The notes under the pieces: generated by a model
Seen by the model: only the letters and a program-made list of their open reading frames with translations
Told to the model about the DNA's origin: nothing
The model's database searches: none
Shown: positions 1 to 5,568 of the stretch, one piece after another
Position numbering within the stretch: the stretch's first letter is position 1
How the letters are laid out: each line of letters starts with the position of its first letter
Position numbers and translations under genes: made by a program
From: an uncultured Kouleothrix sp.
GTDB taxonomy: Bacteria > Chloroflexota > Chloroflexia > Chloroflexales > Roseiflexaceae
Length of the DNA stretch: 9,624 bases
Direction of reading: 5' to 3'
Assembly (NCBI GenBank): GCA_937858455.1
Contig: CALLYN010000715.1
Location: 1-9,624, forward strand

Positions 1-504
1 CTGGCCAGCGCCGGCGGCCGGCCGCCGAGCACGGCGATCGCGCTGCTGCTGCTGGCGCTGCTGGTGGCGGTTCAGCCGCCATTCAAGCCCGCGCTGGGCC
101 TGCCCGCGCCCTACAAGGCGCTGTTCGCGGCAGTGCCCGGCGCCCCCGAGCTGTTCAGCAGCGACACGCCGGTGGCGGCCGCCGAGTACCTGCGCGCGCA
201 TCCCGGCCAGGGGCGGCTGTTCAACGAAATGGGCTACGGATCGTACCTCGACTGGGCGCTCTACCCCAGCGAGCAGGTGTTCATCGACCCGCGGATCGAG
301 CTGTACCCCAACGCGCTCTGGCAAGACTACCTGGCGATTCGAGACGCGCGCGACTACAACGCGCTGCTGATCGACAAGTACGACGTGCGGCGCGTGCTGC
401 TCGACACGCCGGCCATGCCGCGCCTTGCCGCCGCGCTGGCGGCCGACCCGCACTGGCAGCAGGTGTATGCCGACGCGCGCGCCGCGATCTACCAGCGGCG
501 CTAG
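1..504 (+). CDS. C-terminal part of a polytopic membrane protein (partial, 5' end outside window)
   Basis: The reading frame is open from base 1 and ends at TAG 502-504, giving 167 visible residues with the N-terminus missing. The ATG/GTG-like codons inside it are probably not real starts, because the frame continues to the window edge. The first 25 residues include a Leu/Ala-rich hydrophobic segment that looks like the last transmembrane helix. A soluble domain of about 140 residues follows, with the pattern Gly-Arg-Leu-Phe-Asn, then Gly-Ser-Tyr-Leu-Asp-Trp, then Val-Phe-Ile-Asp-Pro-Arg-Ile-Glu-Leu-Tyr. From memory, this pattern is typical of the C-terminal domain of large uncharacterised membrane proteins related to GT-C-type glycosyltransferases. 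The function cannot be assigned from this fragment. It ends about 200 bases before the next gene, which has its own promoter, so it is probably a separate transcript. No convincing terminator follows it. Confidence 0.75.
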   Translation: MASAGGRPPSTAIALLLLALLVAVQPPFKPALGLPAPYKALFAAVPGAPELFSSDTPVAAAEYLRAHPGQGRLFNEMGYGSYLDWALYPSEQVFIDPRIELYPNALWQDYLAIRDARDYNALLIDKYDVRRVLLDTPAMPRLAAALAADPHWQQVYADARAAIYQRR

Positions 505-636
505 CCCAAGCCGGGATCGAAAAGCAAACAAGCCCGGTGCCGTGTTCGCTCTGTACGCTCATGCCTCAGGGCATAGCCGAACGGAGTTACTTTCCACAGG
601 CGCATACGCCGCCAGGCCGATACGCGCGACGGCATG

Positions 637-664
637 CTTTCAAATGCCAAAGCTATGCTATACT
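637..664 (+). promoter_or_regulatory. Extended -10 promoter of the PLP enzyme / WalJ operon
   Basis: TATACT at 659-664 is directly preceded by TGC at 656-658, a perfect extended -10 element (TGnTATACT). The -35 region is weak (CTTTCA at 637-642, 16-base spacer, 3 of 6 matches), as is common with extended -10 promoters. Transcription would start near 671 and leave a leader of under 40 bases, too short for a SAM or other riboswitch. The Shine-Dalgarno AGAGGAG at 692-698 sits 9 bases before the ATG at 708. Confidence 0.65.
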
Positions 665-707
665 CTCGCAAGCGCCAGCAACCCAGAAACAAGAGGAGCC
701 CCCACCG

Positions 708-1955
708 ATGCCCGAACGCTCAAACGCGGGCTGGAGTCTCGCGACGCGCCTGATCCACGAGGGCGAGCGCGCCCAGCCGCCGGCCGGTCGGCCGACCGCC
801 ACGCCAATCTACACCACGGCCACCTATGTGTACGGCAGCGCCGAGGCACTCGACGCGGCGTTCGCGGGCGGCGAAGATTACGTATACGCGCGCTATGGCA
901 ACCCCACCGTCGGCGCGCTCGAGCGCGTGCTTGCCGCCGCCGAGCAGGGCATCGGCGCGGTGGCGTTTAGCTCGGGCATGGCCGCGCTGCACGCCGCGCT
1001 GCTGGCCGCCGGCACGCCGCGCGGCAGCACCCACCCGCGCATCCGTGGCATCCTGGCCGCGCGCGACCTGTACGGCGCCACCACCAACCTGCTGGCCGAA
1101 TTCTTCGCGCAGCAGGGCACGCCGGTGGCCTACTGCGACATGTGCGATCTCGCGGCCGTCGACGCGGCGATCGCCGAAACCAACCCCGACGTGCTGCTGG
1201 TCGAGCAGATCTCCAACCCGCTGCTGAAGGTCGCCGACGTGGCCGAGCTGGCGCGGCGCGCCAAAGCCGCCGGCGCGCGCCTGATCGTCGACAATACCAT
1301 GGCCACGCCGATCGTCCAGCGCCCGCTGGCGCTCGGCGCCGACTTGGTGGTGCACAGCGCAACCAAGTACCTCGGCGGCCACGCCGACGCCACCGGCGGC
1401 GTGGTTGTGGCGCGCGCCTCGCTGGTGCGCGACACGCTGCGGCGCTACTCGAAGCTGCTGGGCAGCGTGCTCGGCCCTTTCGAGGCCCAGCTGATCCTGC
1501 GCGGCGTGAAGACCTTGGCGCTGCGGGTGCGCCAGCAGTGCGCCAGCGCCGCCGCCGTGGCCACCTGGCTCGCCGACCAGCCCGAGGTCGCGCGGGTGTA
1601 CTACCCGGGCCTGCCGTCGCACCCGCAGCACGACCTAGCCGCGCGCGCCTTCGACGGCCTGTTCGGCGCCATGGTGTCGTTCGACCTGCGCGACCCCGAC
1701 GCGGGCCAGCGCGCGGCCGACCGGGCAGCCATGTTTCGCTTCGTCGACAGCCTGCGGCTGATCTTGCCTGCCACCAGTTTGGGCGACATCTACACGCTGA
1801 TTACGCTGCCGCTGATCTCGTCGCACCGCGACCTGACGCCCGAGCAGCGCGCCGAGCGCGGCATCGGCGACGGCATGGCGCGGCTGTCGATCGGCATCGA
1901 AGACGCCAACGACATCATCGCCGACCTGCGCGGCGCGCTGGTGGCACTGCAATGA
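708..1955 (+). CDS. Transsulfuration-family PLP enzyme (cystathionine gamma-synthase / gamma-lyase type)
   Basis: This 415-residue protein belongs to the Cys/Met metabolism PLP-dependent family (fold type I, about 390-420 residues, usually a cytosolic homotetramer). The Schiff-base lysine is K220 in S-A-T-K-Y-L-G-G-H. Other landmarks are Y60 and R62 in YARYGNPT (phosphate contact from the neighbouring subunit), S89-G90-M91 (phosphate loop), Y122 in LYG (stacks on PLP), D195 in VDNT (pyridine nitrogen) and R392 in ARLSIGIED (substrate carboxylate). The ATG at 708 was chosen over the upstream in-frame ATG at 537 because it has a good Shine-Dalgarno, lies after the predicted transcription start, and matches the family length. 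The loop S357-L358-G359-D360-I-Y-T-L resembles the SLGD loop of methionine gamma-lyase. However, the usual Glu of that loop is Y362, and the catalytic Cys of methionine gamma-lyase (LYGC) is A124. The exact reaction (gamma-synthase, gamma- or beta-lyase, or sulfhydrylase) is therefore undecided. The stop overlaps the start of the next gene. Confidence 0.93.
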   Translation: MPERSNAGWSLATRLIHEGERAQPPAGRPTATPIYTTATYVYGSAEALDAAFAGGEDYVYARYGNPTVGALERVLAAAEQGIGAVAFSSGMAALHAALLAAGTPRGSTHPRIRGILAARDLYGATTNLLAEFFAQQGTPVAYCDMCDLAAVDAAIAETNPDVLLVEQISNPLLKVADVAELARRAKAAGARLIVDNTMATPIVQRPLALGADLVVHSATKYLGGHADATGGVVVARASLVRDTLRRYSKLLGSVLGPFEAQLILRGVKTLALRVRQQCASAAAVATWLADQPEVARVYYPGLPSHPQHDLAARAFDGLFGAMVSFDLRDPDAGQRAADRAAMFRFVDSLRLILPATSLGDIYTLITLPLISSHRDLTPEQRAERGIGDGMARLSIGIEDANDIIADLRGALVALQ

Positions 1956-2764
1956 ACCACCTACGCGTTACGTCGCTCGCCTCGGGCAGCAGCGGCAACG
2001 CGCTGCTGGTGCAGGCCGATGGCGGCGCGCTGCTGATCGACTGCGGGCTGCCGCAGCGGCGGATCGAGCGCCACCTGGCCCACGCCGGGCTGTGCCCCGC
2101 CGACCTGACGGCCATCCTGCTGACGCACGAGCACGGCGACCACACGCTGAGCGCCGGGCCGCTGGCGCGCCGCCACGCGCTGCCAATCGTGGCCAACCGC
2201 GCCACCACCGACGCGCTGGGCGGGGCGATTGCCGGAGCCGAGCTGCGCACACTGCCGGTAGGCGCCACCGCCGAGCTTGGGCCGTTTCAGGTGCGCAGCT
2301 TCGCGGTGCCGCACGACGCCGCCGCCCCGGTGGGCTACTGCATCCGCGCCGGCGCGTGGTGCGTCGGCCTGGCGATCGACTTGGGCAGCTGGGACGACAC
2401 TGTCGTCGCGGGGCTGCGCGACGCCGACCTTGTGGTGATCGAGGCCAACCACGACCGCGAGAAGCTGCGCGTCGCACCCTACGACTGGGCGGTGAAGCAG
2501 CGGATCTTCGGCCCGCGCGGCCACCTCGACAATGTCGACGCCGGGGCGCTGCTGGCGCGCCTGGGCGCCGATGGCCGCCGGCGCACCGCCTGGCTGGCGC
2601 ACCTCTCCGAGCGCGCCAACTCGCCAATGCTCGCCCTCAATATCGTCGGCAACGTGCTGGCAATGGCCACGGTCGCCTGCTTCGACCTGCACGCGCTGCC
2701 GCGCTCCGCGCCGCTCACCTGGGAGAGCGACCGGCTGCTGCGCCAGCTAGAGCTGTTCGGCTAG
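1952..2764 (+). CDS. walJ: WalJ/YycJ-type metallo-beta-lactamase-fold hydrolase
   Basis: This is a 270-residue soluble protein. The N-terminus L-A-S-G-S-S-G-N-A-L-L-V and the metal motif H59-E-H-G-D63-H64 define the metallo-beta-lactamase fold. Later ligand candidates are H121, D143 and H217. The stretch EANHD (164-168), followed by KQRI and G-H191-L-D-N, is characteristic of the YycJ/WalJ subfamily. In Bacillus, WalJ is linked to the WalKR cell-wall regulon and to coordinating division with replication; from memory, a Bacillus homologue has also been described as a dsDNA exonuclease. The ATG at 1952 overlaps the previous stop (ATGA), so translation is probably coupled; GGTGG at about 1940-1944 could serve as Shine-Dalgarno. 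The last residues are Q265-L-E-L-F-G270, resembling a sliding-clamp-binding pentapeptide. The subfamily call is fairly firm; the substrate is not shown by the sequence. Confidence 0.88.
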   Translation: MNHLRVTSLASGSSGNALLVQADGGALLIDCGLPQRRIERHLAHAGLCPADLTAILLTHEHGDHTLSAGPLARRHALPIVANRATTDALGGAIAGAELRTLPVGATAELGPFQVRSFAVPHDAAAPVGYCIRAGAWCVGLAIDLGSWDDTVVAGLRDADLVVIEANHDREKLRVAPYDWAVKQRIFGPRGHLDNVDAGALLARLGADGRRRTAWLAHLSERANSPMLALNIVGNVLAMATVACFDLHALPRSAPLTWESDRLLRQLELFG

Positions 2765-2824
2765 GCGCATGGCCTGACTCTTGCTTCTACGCTTGCTGAA
2801 GCTTGTAGATTGCGGAGGAAGGCC

Positions 2825-3148
2825 ATGAACCCGTTTCGCAAAGCCGGCGGGATGCTGCTTGTGGCGCTCGCGGCGCTTGCCGGCAACTGGCTGGGCGATA
2901 CGCTGCGCGCCACCACAACCGGCGAGCCGGGCCACCAGCTTGGGCTAGTGCATACCTCCAAAGCCGGGCAGACGGTACTTGGGCTGAACGTGGCGCTCAC
3001 AAACTTCGTGCCGGCGCTCGTGCTGGCCCTGCTGGCCGGCAAGCCGCGCACGCTGTACGCGTTTATCAGCGGCGCGGTGATCAGCACGTTGCTCGGCGAT
3101 AGCTACGAGCGCGCGCTGGCGCGCTGGCTCGGCAGTAACCGCCCGTAA
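2825..3148 (+). CDS. Small membrane protein, three predicted helices
   Basis: This protein has 107 residues. The ATG at 2825 follows a strong Shine-Dalgarno (GGAGG at 2814-2818, 6-base gap). An in-frame TTG at 2810 overlaps that site and is rejected as a start. Hydrophobic segments lie at about residues 8-24, 50-71 and 77-91. The loop between helices 1 and 2 (25-48) is polar and Thr/Gly-rich, and the tail (92-107) carries several Arg residues, consistent with a cytoplasmic C-terminus. A Gly-Asn-Trp-Leu-Gly-Asp motif follows the first helix. The overall plan loosely resembles small DUF4321-type membrane proteins, but I do not claim membership. The gene sits 60 bases after walJ with no convincing terminator between them, so it may be read through from that operon. 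The function is unknown. Confidence 0.75.
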   Translation: MNPFRKAGGMLLVALAALAGNWLGDTLRATTTGEPGHQLGLVHTSKAGQTVLGLNVALTNFVPALVLALLAGKPRTLYAFISGAVISTLLGDSYERALARWLGSNRP

Positions 3149-3225
3149 CTTTTGCCCGGCCGCAGCGGTATGTATTGCACCCCCAGAACATGGCCGAGCG
3201 CCCCGACCGCGTAGCGGCCACATGG

Positions 3226-3285
3226 CTCGCAGCAATGGCGCTGCGAGTACACAGGCGCCCCGGCTCGACGACGAGCTGGGGCGTC
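3226..3285 (+). repeat. Two tandem hairpins upstream of the glycoside-hydrolase promoter
   Basis: The first inverted repeat pairs 3226-3233 with 3240-3247 (8 perfect pairs, 6-base loop). The second pairs 3254-3267 with 3272-3285 (14 pairs including two G-U, 4-base loop ACGA). No T-run follows either stem, so these are not classical intrinsic terminators. They lie in the 187-base gap after the small membrane protein gene and end 15 bases before the -35 box of the next gene. They could protect or end the upstream transcript, or act as a binding site at DNA level. Confidence 0.6.
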
Positions 3286-3300
3286 GCCATTCCGGCACAT

Positions 3301-3329
3301 TTGATGCCGCACGCGATCGTGGCTACAAT
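3301..3329 (+). promoter_or_regulatory. Near-consensus sigma70-type promoter giving a leaderless GTG gene
   Basis: TTGATG (3301-3306) and TACAAT (3324-3329) are separated by exactly 17 bases. They match the sigma70 consensus at 4 of 6 and 5 of 6 positions. The predicted transcription start, about 7 bases after the -10 box, coincides with or lies just before the GTG start codon at 3336. There is no room for a Shine-Dalgarno, so the mRNA is predicted to be leaderless or nearly so. Confidence 0.7.
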
Positions 3330-3335
3330 AGCAGC

Positions 3336-4448
3336 GTGTTTGCATACACCCGCCATCTTGCCCGCGCGCTGCTGGCGCTCGTGCTGGCCACCACGCTCGG
3401 AATGCAGCTCTGGGCGCTGCGCGCGCCGCACGCGCTGCACTTGCCCGCCCAGCAGCGCGTGATCAGCAATAACCCCAAGCTAGGAATTCATACGCGGCTC
3501 TCGGGAGTGGCCGACGAAGCCTACATCCGCCAGTCGCTGGCGCAGGCGCGCGAAATGGGCGCCGGCTGGGTGGTCGAGCTGTTCCCGTGGGCGTATGCCC
3601 AGCCGCGCTCGCGCTACGGCTACGACTGGGGCGGCTTCGACATGATCATCCAGCACGCCGCGCGCCAGGGCCTCACCGTCGTGGCGCGGCTCGACATCGT
3701 GCCCGAGTGGGCGCGCCCGGCCGGCAGCAGCGACCGCCTGCTCGACGAAGCGCACTATGCCGATTACGCCGAGTACGTCGCGGCGTTTCTGGCGCGCTAC
3801 CGGCCGCTCGGAGTGCGCCATGTGATCGTCTGGAATGAGCCCAACCTGGCCTTCGAGTGGGGCCGCCGCCGGCCCGAACCTGCCGCCTATGCCGCGCTGC
3901 TGAAGGCGGTGTACCCGCGCGCCAAGGCTGCCGCGCCCGACGCGGTAGTGCTCGCCGCCGGGCTGGCGCCGGTGACCGACACCACCAGCGACGGCAGCGA
4001 TCACCAGAGCGACCTGGCCTACCTGGCAGAGCTGTACGCGGCCGGCGCGGCGCCGTTCTTCGACATGCTGGCCGCGCACGCCTACGGCGCCCAGCAGCCG
4101 CCCGAAGCCGCGCCCGCGCCGGAAACGATCAACTTCCGCCGCCCCGAGCTGCTGCACGCGATCATGGCCGCGCACGCCGACGGCGCCAAACCGATCATGA
4201 TCACCGAGGGCGGCTGGAACGACAGCTCGCGCTGGCACGGCGCGGTGCTGCCCTCGCAGCGGCTGCGCTGGACAGTAGCGGCCTACGCCATGGCGCGCAC
4301 GCGCGGCTGGCTGGCGGCGGTGTGCCTGTGGCAGCTTGGCACACCCTGGGCCACCCACACCTACCAGGATAACTGGTCGTTCGTGGCGCCCGACGGCACG
4401 CCCAAGGCGATCTACTGGGCGGTGCGCGCGGCGTCCGGCGCGCCCTGA
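3336..4448 (+). CDS. Membrane-anchored glycoside-hydrolase-like (clan A TIM-barrel) protein
   Basis: This 370-residue protein starts at GTG 3336. An upstream in-frame ATG at 3222 would add 38 residues, but it lies before the promoter, has no Shine-Dalgarno and would bury the signal segment. Residues about 8-28 form a hydrophobic N-terminal helix after Arg-His-Arg, a signal peptide or anchor, so the barrel should be outside the membrane. The barrel begins near L49-G-I-H. W166-N-E168-P-N170 carries the predicted acid/base Glu, and I289-T-E291-G-G-W carries the predicted nucleophile. Their spacing of 123 residues fits strands 4 and 7 of clan GH-A families such as GH5 and GH39. H248-A-Y (in AAHAYG) is also typical. 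The exact family and sugar substrate cannot be settled by eye. The gene appears to be a single transcription unit with its own promoter; no terminator is evident after it. Confidence 0.82.
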   Translation: MFAYTRHLARALLALVLATTLGMQLWALRAPHALHLPAQQRVISNNPKLGIHTRLSGVADEAYIRQSLAQAREMGAGWVVELFPWAYAQPRSRYGYDWGGFDMIIQHAARQGLTVVARLDIVPEWARPAGSSDRLLDEAHYADYAEYVAAFLARYRPLGVRHVIVWNEPNLAFEWGRRRPEPAAYAALLKAVYPRAKAAAPDAVVLAAGLAPVTDTTSDGSDHQSDLAYLAELYAAGAAPFFDMLAAHAYGAQQPPEAAPAPETINFRRPELLHAIMAAHADGAKPIMITEGGWNDSSRWHGAVLPSQRLRWTVAAYAMARTRGWLAAVCLWQLGTPWATHTYQDNWSFVAPDGTPKAIYWAVRAASGAP

Positions 4449-4533
4449 ATACGTAAAAAGCGCAGCCCGCGCCGCGCCAAAGATACGTAAGCCACACCGT
4501 AATTCTCACGATCCGCCCGCGCCTGCCGTGCTG

Positions 4534-4551
4534 TACACTCACATCAGTGAG
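4534..4551 (+). promoter_or_regulatory. Possible -10 box and adjacent palindrome upstream of the 44-residue protein gene
   Basis: TACACT at 4534-4539 is a fair -10 box (4 of 6 matches), but no convincing -35 box lies at the right distance. It overlaps a perfect inverted repeat, CTCAC-ATCA-GTGAG (4538-4551), which would be at or just before the transcription start. That position suits an operator or a small 5' hairpin. Two TACGTAA motifs lie further upstream, at 4450-4456 and 4484-4490. The evidence is positional only. Confidence 0.3.
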
Positions 4552-4584
4552 ACGGACGACACATAGCACACAAGGAGCACCACC

Positions 4585-4719
4585 ATGAGCGAGTTCGTGA
4601 TCTTTGCGGCGTTCGGGCTGTTGATCATCGCGGCGACGGCTTTCCGGCTGTGGTACGGCTTCGACGAGATGCCCGAGGCGGCGTACGCGGATACGTGGTG
4701 GATGAACCTGCCGATGTAG
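4585..4719 (+). CDS. 44-residue single-helix membrane protein
   Basis: The start ATG at 4585 follows a good Shine-Dalgarno, AAGGAG (4572-4577, 7-base gap), and the frame closes with TAG at 4717-4719. Residues about 4-20 are strongly hydrophobic (Phe/Ile/Leu/Ala) and end at R21, followed by LWYGFD. The remaining tail of about 20 residues is acidic and aromatic, ending TWWMNLPM. With Arg after the helix and Glu before it, the positive-inside rule suggests the C-terminus is cytoplasmic. A strong intrinsic terminator begins 38 bases after the stop, and the nearest genes are an upstream gene with its own promoter and a convergent hsp20, so this looks like a complete monocistronic gene. I do not recognise the family. 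Small proteins of this shape are often accessory subunits of membrane complexes, but nothing here points to a partner. Confidence 0.65.
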   Translation: MSEFVIFAAFGLLIIAATAFRLWYGFDEMPEAAYADTWWMNLPM

Positions 4720-4747
4720 GCTTGTGTGTCGTGTCGGTGCGGGGTCA

Positions 4748-4769
4748 TGGTGGGGGTTCGGGGGCGGCA
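4748..4769 (+). repeat. 22-bp exact repeat, copy A (forms left arm of the terminator hairpin)
   Basis: Bases 4748-4769 are identical to 5417-5438. Here the shared block supplies the left arm of a terminator stem. The sequences diverge after the block, but in both copies the following bases fold back on it (GCCG.CC in each). In both, the motif CACCGCGT occurs shortly downstream (4799-4806 and 5470-5477). This points to members of one intergenic repeat family. Confidence 0.75.
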
Positions 4770-4792
4770 TTGCCGTCCCCGAATTTCTTTTT
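4757..4792 (+). terminator. Intrinsic terminator after the 44-residue protein gene
   Basis: The arms 4757-4768 and 4772-4783 form a 12-pair GC-rich stem with one G-U pair and an ATT loop. It is followed by TTTCTTTTT (4784-4792), a classical U-tract in the plus direction. In the minus direction the stem is not followed by T's, so it is not an obvious terminator for the convergent hsp20 transcript. Confidence 0.85.
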
Positions 4793-4830
4793 GTGTGGCA
4801 CCGCGTGGCGAAGCCACGTAGGGCAACACA
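4792..4830. repeat. Imperfect long hairpin between the terminator and the hsp20 stop
   Basis: Bases 4792-4809 pair with 4813-4830 around a GAA loop: 15 of 18 positions pair, including one G-U. The inner six pairs (CGTGGC/GCCACG) and the outer five (TGTGT/ACACA) are perfect. It lies 31 bases beyond the hsp20 stop, so it would form at the 3' end of the hsp20 mRNA. No U-tract follows on that strand, so RNA stabilisation or a weak, non-canonical stop is more likely than classical termination. Confidence 0.55.
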
Positions 4831-4861
4831 AACTAGAAGTGATCAAGCGAAGAGCGTATAC

Positions 4862-5332
4862 CTAGTTGTTGCTCGCCTCGAGCGTCTTGCCGGCGGCCAC
4901 GCTCACCGCGATCTTGCGCGGCTTGATCTCCTCGGCCTTGGGGATGTCGAGCTTCAGCACGCCGTGCTCGAGCTTGGCCTGGATCGCGTCGGCCTTGACC
5001 GTAGTGGGCAGGCCGATCGTGCGCTGAAACGAGCCGAAGCGCCGCTCGATCCGGTGGTAGCTGCGCTGCTTGTCCTCGCTCTCCTGGCGCGTCTGGCCCT
5101 TGATCGTCAGTACGTTGTTCTCGAGCGTAATCTCCAGATCCTCGGGCTTCAGGCCAGGCACCGCCGCCTCGACCAGGTAGCCGTCCTCGGTCTCGCTCAC
5201 GTCGAGCGCCGGCACAAAGCCCTGGCCGCGCGCCGCGCTCGGCCGCACCACGCTCTCCTCCATCAGCTGGCTCATCGCCTCGCGCAGCGACAGCATCTCG
5301 TTCCACGGATCCCAGCGAGTTACATTGCTCAT
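4862..5332 (-). CDS. Hsp20 / alpha-crystallin family small heat-shock protein
   Basis: This 156-residue protein is read on the minus strand, with ATG at 5332-5330 and a near-perfect Shine-Dalgarno AGGAGG (complement of 5342-5347, 9-base gap). Small heat-shock proteins bind unfolding cytosolic proteins without ATP and hold them for refolding by other chaperones. The N-terminal arm (1-38) has the common W-D-P-W and LREAM-SQLMEE pattern. The alpha-crystallin domain spans about 39-145, with A-V-P-G (57-60), P63-E-D-L-E, and H123-G124-V-L-K-L-D-I-P-K132 (the conserved GVLxLxxPK). The C-terminal I141-A-V143 is the I-x-I/V motif that docks into neighbouring subunits. Length and order are normal for bacterial class A Hsp20. 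It is divergent from the kinase gene and convergent with the 44-residue protein gene. No CIRCE element was found upstream. Confidence 0.95.
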   Translation of the reverse strand: MSNVTRWDPWNEMLSLREAMSQLMEESVVRPSAARGQGFVPALDVSETEDGYLVEAAVPGLKPEDLEITLENNVLTIKGQTRQESEDKQRSYHRIERRFGSFQRTIGLPTTVKADAIQAKLEHGVLKLDIPKAEEIKPRKIAVSVAAGKTLEASNN

Positions 5333-5416
5333 AGTTGTTCTCCTCCTGTTGCTTTTACGTACAGGGCTTACGCAGTGGCCCGCGTTTCAGGCCGAATTCC
5401 GCTTACACGAGTTACG

Positions 5417-5469
5417 TGGTGGGGGTTCGGGGGCGGCAAAGCCGCCCTCCAAGCCTCCCACGCGGGAGG
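5417..5469 (+). repeat. 22-bp exact repeat, copy B, with two adjacent hairpins
   Basis: Bases 5417-5438 repeat 4748-4769 exactly. Within and after the copy, 5431-5437 pairs with 5441-5447 (7 GC pairs plus two more with a G-U, AAA loop). CCTCCC (5454-5459) pairs with GGGAGG (5464-5469) around ACGC. There is no T-tract, so unlike copy A this is not an intrinsic terminator. It lies in the divergent gap between hsp20 and the kinase gene. Confidence 0.7.
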
Positions 5470-5538
5470 ACACCGCGTAGCTCCTGCCACTTACACATAT
5501 ATTTTGTATTGGTGCGGCGCACCGCAGGTGCGTTACGG

Positions 5539-5568
5539 TTGTAGAGTATACAGCCCGTATGTTAGAAT
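5539..5568 (+). promoter_or_regulatory. Candidate promoter of the histidine kinase gene
   Basis: TTGTAG (5539-5544) and TAGAAT (5563-5568) are separated by 18 bases. The -10 box matches at 5 of 6 positions and the -35 at 3 of 6. Transcription would start near 5575, leaving a leader of about 17 bases that contains a weak Shine-Dalgarno (GGGGTG, 5578-5583, 8 bases before ATG). The -10 box overlaps the first TGTTAGA repeat, so a protein bound there should block RNA polymerase. Confidence 0.5.

Noticed and set aside
561..574. ATGCC-TCAG-GGCAT small hairpin after the first gene
   Set aside because: It has five pairs and no T-run; this is likely by chance in GC-rich DNA.
505..707. Possible SAM riboswitch or T-box in front of the Cys/Met PLP enzyme gene
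   Set aside because: The extended -10 box at 656-664 leaves a leader of under 40 bases, and no multi-helix conserved core or terminator/antiterminator pair is visible.
720..1631. Long open frame antisense to the PLP enzyme gene
   Set aside because: It is the shadow of a gene with all catalytic residues intact, has unnatural composition and lacks an initiation signal.
2786..2809. TCTAC...GTAGA inverted repeat after walJ as a terminator
   Set aside because: The stem has only five pairs with a 14-base loop and no T-tract.
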